Below, in pieces: positions 61,939-64,000 of a stretch of DNA of 64,000 nt. Origin of the DNA: Leifsonia sp. C5G2 (GTDB lineage: Bacteria > Actinomycetota > Actinomycetes > Actinomycetales > Microbacteriaceae); contig NZ_JABFMV010000006.1 in assembly GCF_013359685.1 (NCBI RefSeq), positions 62,001 to 126,000 on the forward strand, given 5' to 3'. Position 1 is the first letter of the stretch; each line of letters opens with the position of its first letter. A program made the translations under genes and the position numbers. Under the pieces are notes generated by a model, which made no database searches, was not told the DNA's origin, and saw only the letters and a program-made list of their open reading frames with translations.

Positions 61939-62730
61939 ATGCTGAGTACCCTTCGTAACGCCGTCAAGAACAGTCCCCTCCCCTTCGGCCGCATCGTCTC
62001 CGGTGCCGCCGCCCTGCTGGTCAGCGCCAGCCTCCTCGCGCCCGCCGTGGCGCAGCAGCAGGAGAGCGAGCGCAAGACCCAGGAGCTCTCCCAGGCCACC
62101 GGGATGCGTCACGAGCAGCTGGGCGTCTACGGCTCCATCGTCCGCGAGCGCCTCGAGAAGGAGGCCAAGGACACTCTCTCCGCCGCACAGGCGACCGTCG
62201 CCGCGAACCGGCAGAAGGCCGACGCGTCGGCCGCCACCACCGCCATCGCGGGCCTGAGCGGCTTCACCAAGCTCAGCGACGACAAGCTGCGCGACACGAT
62301 CGACACCACCAAGGCGGCGTCGAACGCGCTGGCCAGCGCCGGCGCCGAGGCGGACCGCAAGGCCGCCGAGGCCGCCGCCGCGGCCGCAGCAGCAGCCGCC
62401 GCCGCTGCCGCCGCCGCGAACACGCCGGACGGCGCGAAGTCGACCGCCGCCTCCCTGGCCTCCAGCCAGTACGGCTGGGGCGCGGACCAGTTCCAGTGCC
62501 TCGACAAGCTGTGGACCCGCGAGTCCGGCTGGAACTACCAGGCCTCCAACTCCGGCAGCGGCGCGACCGGCATCCCGCAGGCACTCCCCGGCAGCAAGAT
62601 GGCCTCGTTCGGTACCGACTGGGCGACCAACGCCACCACCCAGATCAAGTGGGGCCTCGACTACATCTCCCGTGGCTACGGAACGCCGTGCGCCGCGTGG
62701 GGGCACTCCGAGTCGGTCAACTGGTACTGA
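61939..62730 (+). CDS. Secreted transglycosylase-like cell-wall protein
   Basis: 263 residues. A Sec signal peptide ends near residue 38 (LLAPAVAQ). A helical, charged region is followed by a run of 16 alanines (about residues 148-163), then a C-terminal domain with CLDKLWTRESGWNYQASNSGSGATGIPQAL and TQIKWGLDYISRGYGTPCAAW, typical of the lysozyme-like SLT/aggregation-promoting-factor fold; the Glu in TRESGW is the expected catalytic residue. It probably cleaves peptidoglycan. Confidence 0.9.
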   Translation: MLSTLRNAVKNSPLPFGRIVSGAAALLVSASLLAPAVAQQQESERKTQELSQATGMRHEQLGVYGSIVRERLEKEAKDTLSAAQATVAANRQKADASAATTAIAGLSGFTKLSDDKLRDTIDTTKAASNALASAGAEADRKAAEAAAAAAAAAAAAAAAANTPDGAKSTAASLASSQYGWGADQFQCLDKLWTRESGWNYQASNSGSGATGIPQALPGSKMASFGTDWATNATTQIKWGLDYISRGYGTPCAAWGHSESVNWY

Positions 62731-62784
62731 CCGGCACGACGGCGGCCCGCGGGGGCGCGGCCTGCCGCCGGTAGACTCGCGCGG

Positions 62785-63852
62785 GTGAGCACCAGCACCG
62801 ACCACGCCCCCGCCTCCCCCGTCATCCGCGGAGCCCACCTCGTCGGCAGCGTCACCCTGCCGGACGCCGAGTCGGTGCTCCGCACCGTGAGCGCCCACCT
62901 CGGCGACCGGCTGCACCGCATCCCGGACGGCGAGGTGGGCGAGCGCTTCTACTGGGTGCAGTTCCAGACCGCGCGCCTCGACCGTATGGACGGGCTCACC
63001 CGCATCCCGGGCGAGCCGCGGCTGCTGCGCGGCGTCTTCGACGGCCGTCCGTTCCAGCTCGAACCCGGTGTCTCCGCCGACGAGCTGGTGTTCCCGGACC
63101 TCGGTTACGCCGAGGCCGCCCTCGACTCGTACGCCGTCTTCCGCCGGCTGCGCGACGAGGGCGCGATCGCGCCGGGGACCCGCTTCCAGGTCTCGCTGCC
63201 GACGCCCGCCGGCGTCGTCGGCCCGTTCATCGTCCCGGAGGACCGGGCCGCGTTCGAGCCCGCGTACGAGCGCGCCCTGTTCGGCGAGCTGCAGCGGATC
63301 GTCGACGGCATCCCGTACGAGGATCTGGCGATCCAGTGGGACACGGCGGTCGAGTTCGCGCTGCTCGAAGGCCGGATGCCGTCCTGGTTCGGCGACGACG
63401 TGCTCTCCGGCGTGCTGGAGCGCGCCGCCCGGCAGGCTGCCGCGGTCCCCGCCGGCGTCCAGGTGGGCTTTCACCTCTGCTACGGCGACGTGGAGGAGCA
63501 GCACTTCGTGCAGCCGGCCGACGCCGGGCATCTGGCGGCCGTGCTGCGCGGCATCCTGTCGGCATCCTCGCGGCCGGTGGACTGGGTCCACCTGCCCGTG
63601 CCGATCGAGCGCGACGACGCCGCCTACTTCGCGCCCCTCGCCGACGTCGAGCTCCCGGAAGGCACCGAGTTGTACCTCGGGCTGCTCCACCACGAGGACG
63701 GGGTCGAGGGCGCACGTCGCCGCGCCGCGGCCGCCGCCACGGCGGTGCCCGTGTTCGGCGTCGGCACCGAGTGCGGCTTCGGCCGCGGACCGAGCGAACG
63801 CACCGCGTCCCTGCTCGACCTCCACGCGGCGGTCGCCGAGGCCTGGCGATGA
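62785..63852 (+). CDS. MetE/UROD-fold hypothetical enzyme
   Basis: 355 residues, soluble. The pattern GAHLVGSVTLPDAESVLRTVS, HRIPDGEVGER, FQVSLPTPAGVVGPF, QWDTAVEFALLEG, VGFHLCYGD and VFGVGTECGFGR resembles the C-terminal barrel of cobalamin-independent methionine synthase and its orphan relatives, including a His-x-Cys pair. It is not a complete MetE, so the reaction is unknown. TAGACT lies 7 nt before the GTG (leaderless). Confidence 0.7.
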   Translation: MSTSTDHAPASPVIRGAHLVGSVTLPDAESVLRTVSAHLGDRLHRIPDGEVGERFYWVQFQTARLDRMDGLTRIPGEPRLLRGVFDGRPFQLEPGVSADELVFPDLGYAEAALDSYAVFRRLRDEGAIAPGTRFQVSLPTPAGVVGPFIVPEDRAAFEPAYERALFGELQRIVDGIPYEDLAIQWDTAVEFALLEGRMPSWFGDDVLSGVLERAARQAAAVPAGVQVGFHLCYGDVEEQHFVQPADAGHLAAVLRGILSASSRPVDWVHLPVPIERDDAAYFAPLADVELPEGTELYLGLLHHEDGVEGARRRAAAAATAVPVFGVGTECGFGRGPSERTASLLDLHAAVAEAWR

Positions 63853-64000
63853 CGCTGCAGCTCGACGCCGAGGCCTTCGAGGCCCTCGTCACCGACGAGC
63901 TCGACCAGCTGCCGGACGAGATGGTCGACGGGCTGGACAACGTGGTGTTCGTGGTCGAGGACCGACCGGAGGACGGCTCGCTCGACCTGCTCGGACTGTA
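63849..64000 (+). CDS. Zincin-like metallopeptidase family protein, N-terminal part (runs off the right edge)
   Basis: Fifty residues are visible: LDAEAFEALVTDELDQLPDEMVDGLDNVVFVVEDRP, read in blocks, then LDLLGLY. This opening is typical of the PF06262 zincin-like family of small actinobacterial metallopeptidases. The HExxH site lies beyond the window. The ATG overlaps the stop of the upstream gene (ATGA), so the two are coupled. Confidence 0.75.
   Translation, partial: MTLQLDAEAFEALVTDELDQLPDEMVDGLDNVVFVVEDRPEDGSLDLLGL

Noticed and set aside
62399-62446. Poly-Ala run as an assembly artefact or triplet expansion
   Set aside because: The 16 alanines use mixed codons (GCC, GCG, GCA, GCT) and lie in a plausible linker of a secreted protein.

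Overview
The window is one continuous chromosomal segment from a high-GC Gram-positive bacterium, most likely a member of Microbacteriaceae close to Leifsonia. That placement is an inference from the GC-rich codon use, the eukaryote-like IleS preceded by an actinobacterial translational T-box, the ileS-folC-DUF4233-ndk order, and the nei1/rpiB/pepN/glbO content shared with mycobacteria. There are no insertion sequences, phage genes, CRISPR arrays or rRNA genes. Both ends cut through genes: ribonuclease E/G at the left and a zincin-like metallopeptidase at the right.

Layout. 1-2 kb: rne (partial) diverging from a VKOR-family membrane oxidoreductase. 2-7.7 kb: a leftward operon ileS-folC-DUF4233-ndk, joined by 4-nt start/stop overlaps and led by an isoleucine T-box. 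7.8-9.8 kb: a TetR regulator diverging from an MHS-type transporter around a perfect palindrome. 9.9-13.8 kb: valS, two tandem GNAT acetyltransferases and a small protein. 13.9-16 kb: ArsR-like regulator, MFS exporter and a 61-aa protein. 16-20 kb: M3 oligopeptidase and a YfeO-type ClC protein that overlaps clpX tail to tail. 19.5-25 kb: the protein-quality block tig-(TPR)-clpP1-clpP2-(AAA ATPase)-clpX. 25-25.5 kb: tRNA-Pro and tRNA-Gly. 26.4-30.2 kb: multicopper oxidase lipoprotein, histidine kinase and response regulator. 30-34.6 kb: Dps, then a leftward set rpiB-nei1-paiB-amidohydrolase. 34.7-44.5 kb: pepN, an ABC exporter with its own two-component system, MscS, GlbO and a flavoprotein dehydrogenase. 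44.6-53.7 kb: thioesterases, an ECF sigma/anti-sigma pair diverging from a Rieske lipoprotein, EttA, SSB, MsrA and NadE. 53.8-64 kb: CPA2 antiporter, LysR/MFS pair, tRNA-Arg, thioredoxin-like protein, SGNH hydrolase, orn, tRNA-His, a second ArsR/MFS pair, a secreted transglycosylase-like protein with a long structured leader, a MetE-fold protein and the metallopeptidase.

Three signals cut across the gene list. First, about 18 genes carry a -10-like hexamer (mostly TANNNT) exactly 6 or 7 nt before the start codon and no usable ribosome-binding site, which points to widespread leaderless transcription and fixes several starts. Second, intergenic gaps repeatedly hold long inverted repeats that fall into sequence families: one with a core GACACGCCG or close variant (five members), one with GCGACTGCGG arms (three members), and one rich in ATTCG/CGAAT. 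Third, several regulators have clear candidate sites: the T-box, the twin ECF promoters TGAACC-N16-CGTGTA and TGAACC-N16-CGTGAC, and palindromes beside the TetR and both ArsR-type regulators.
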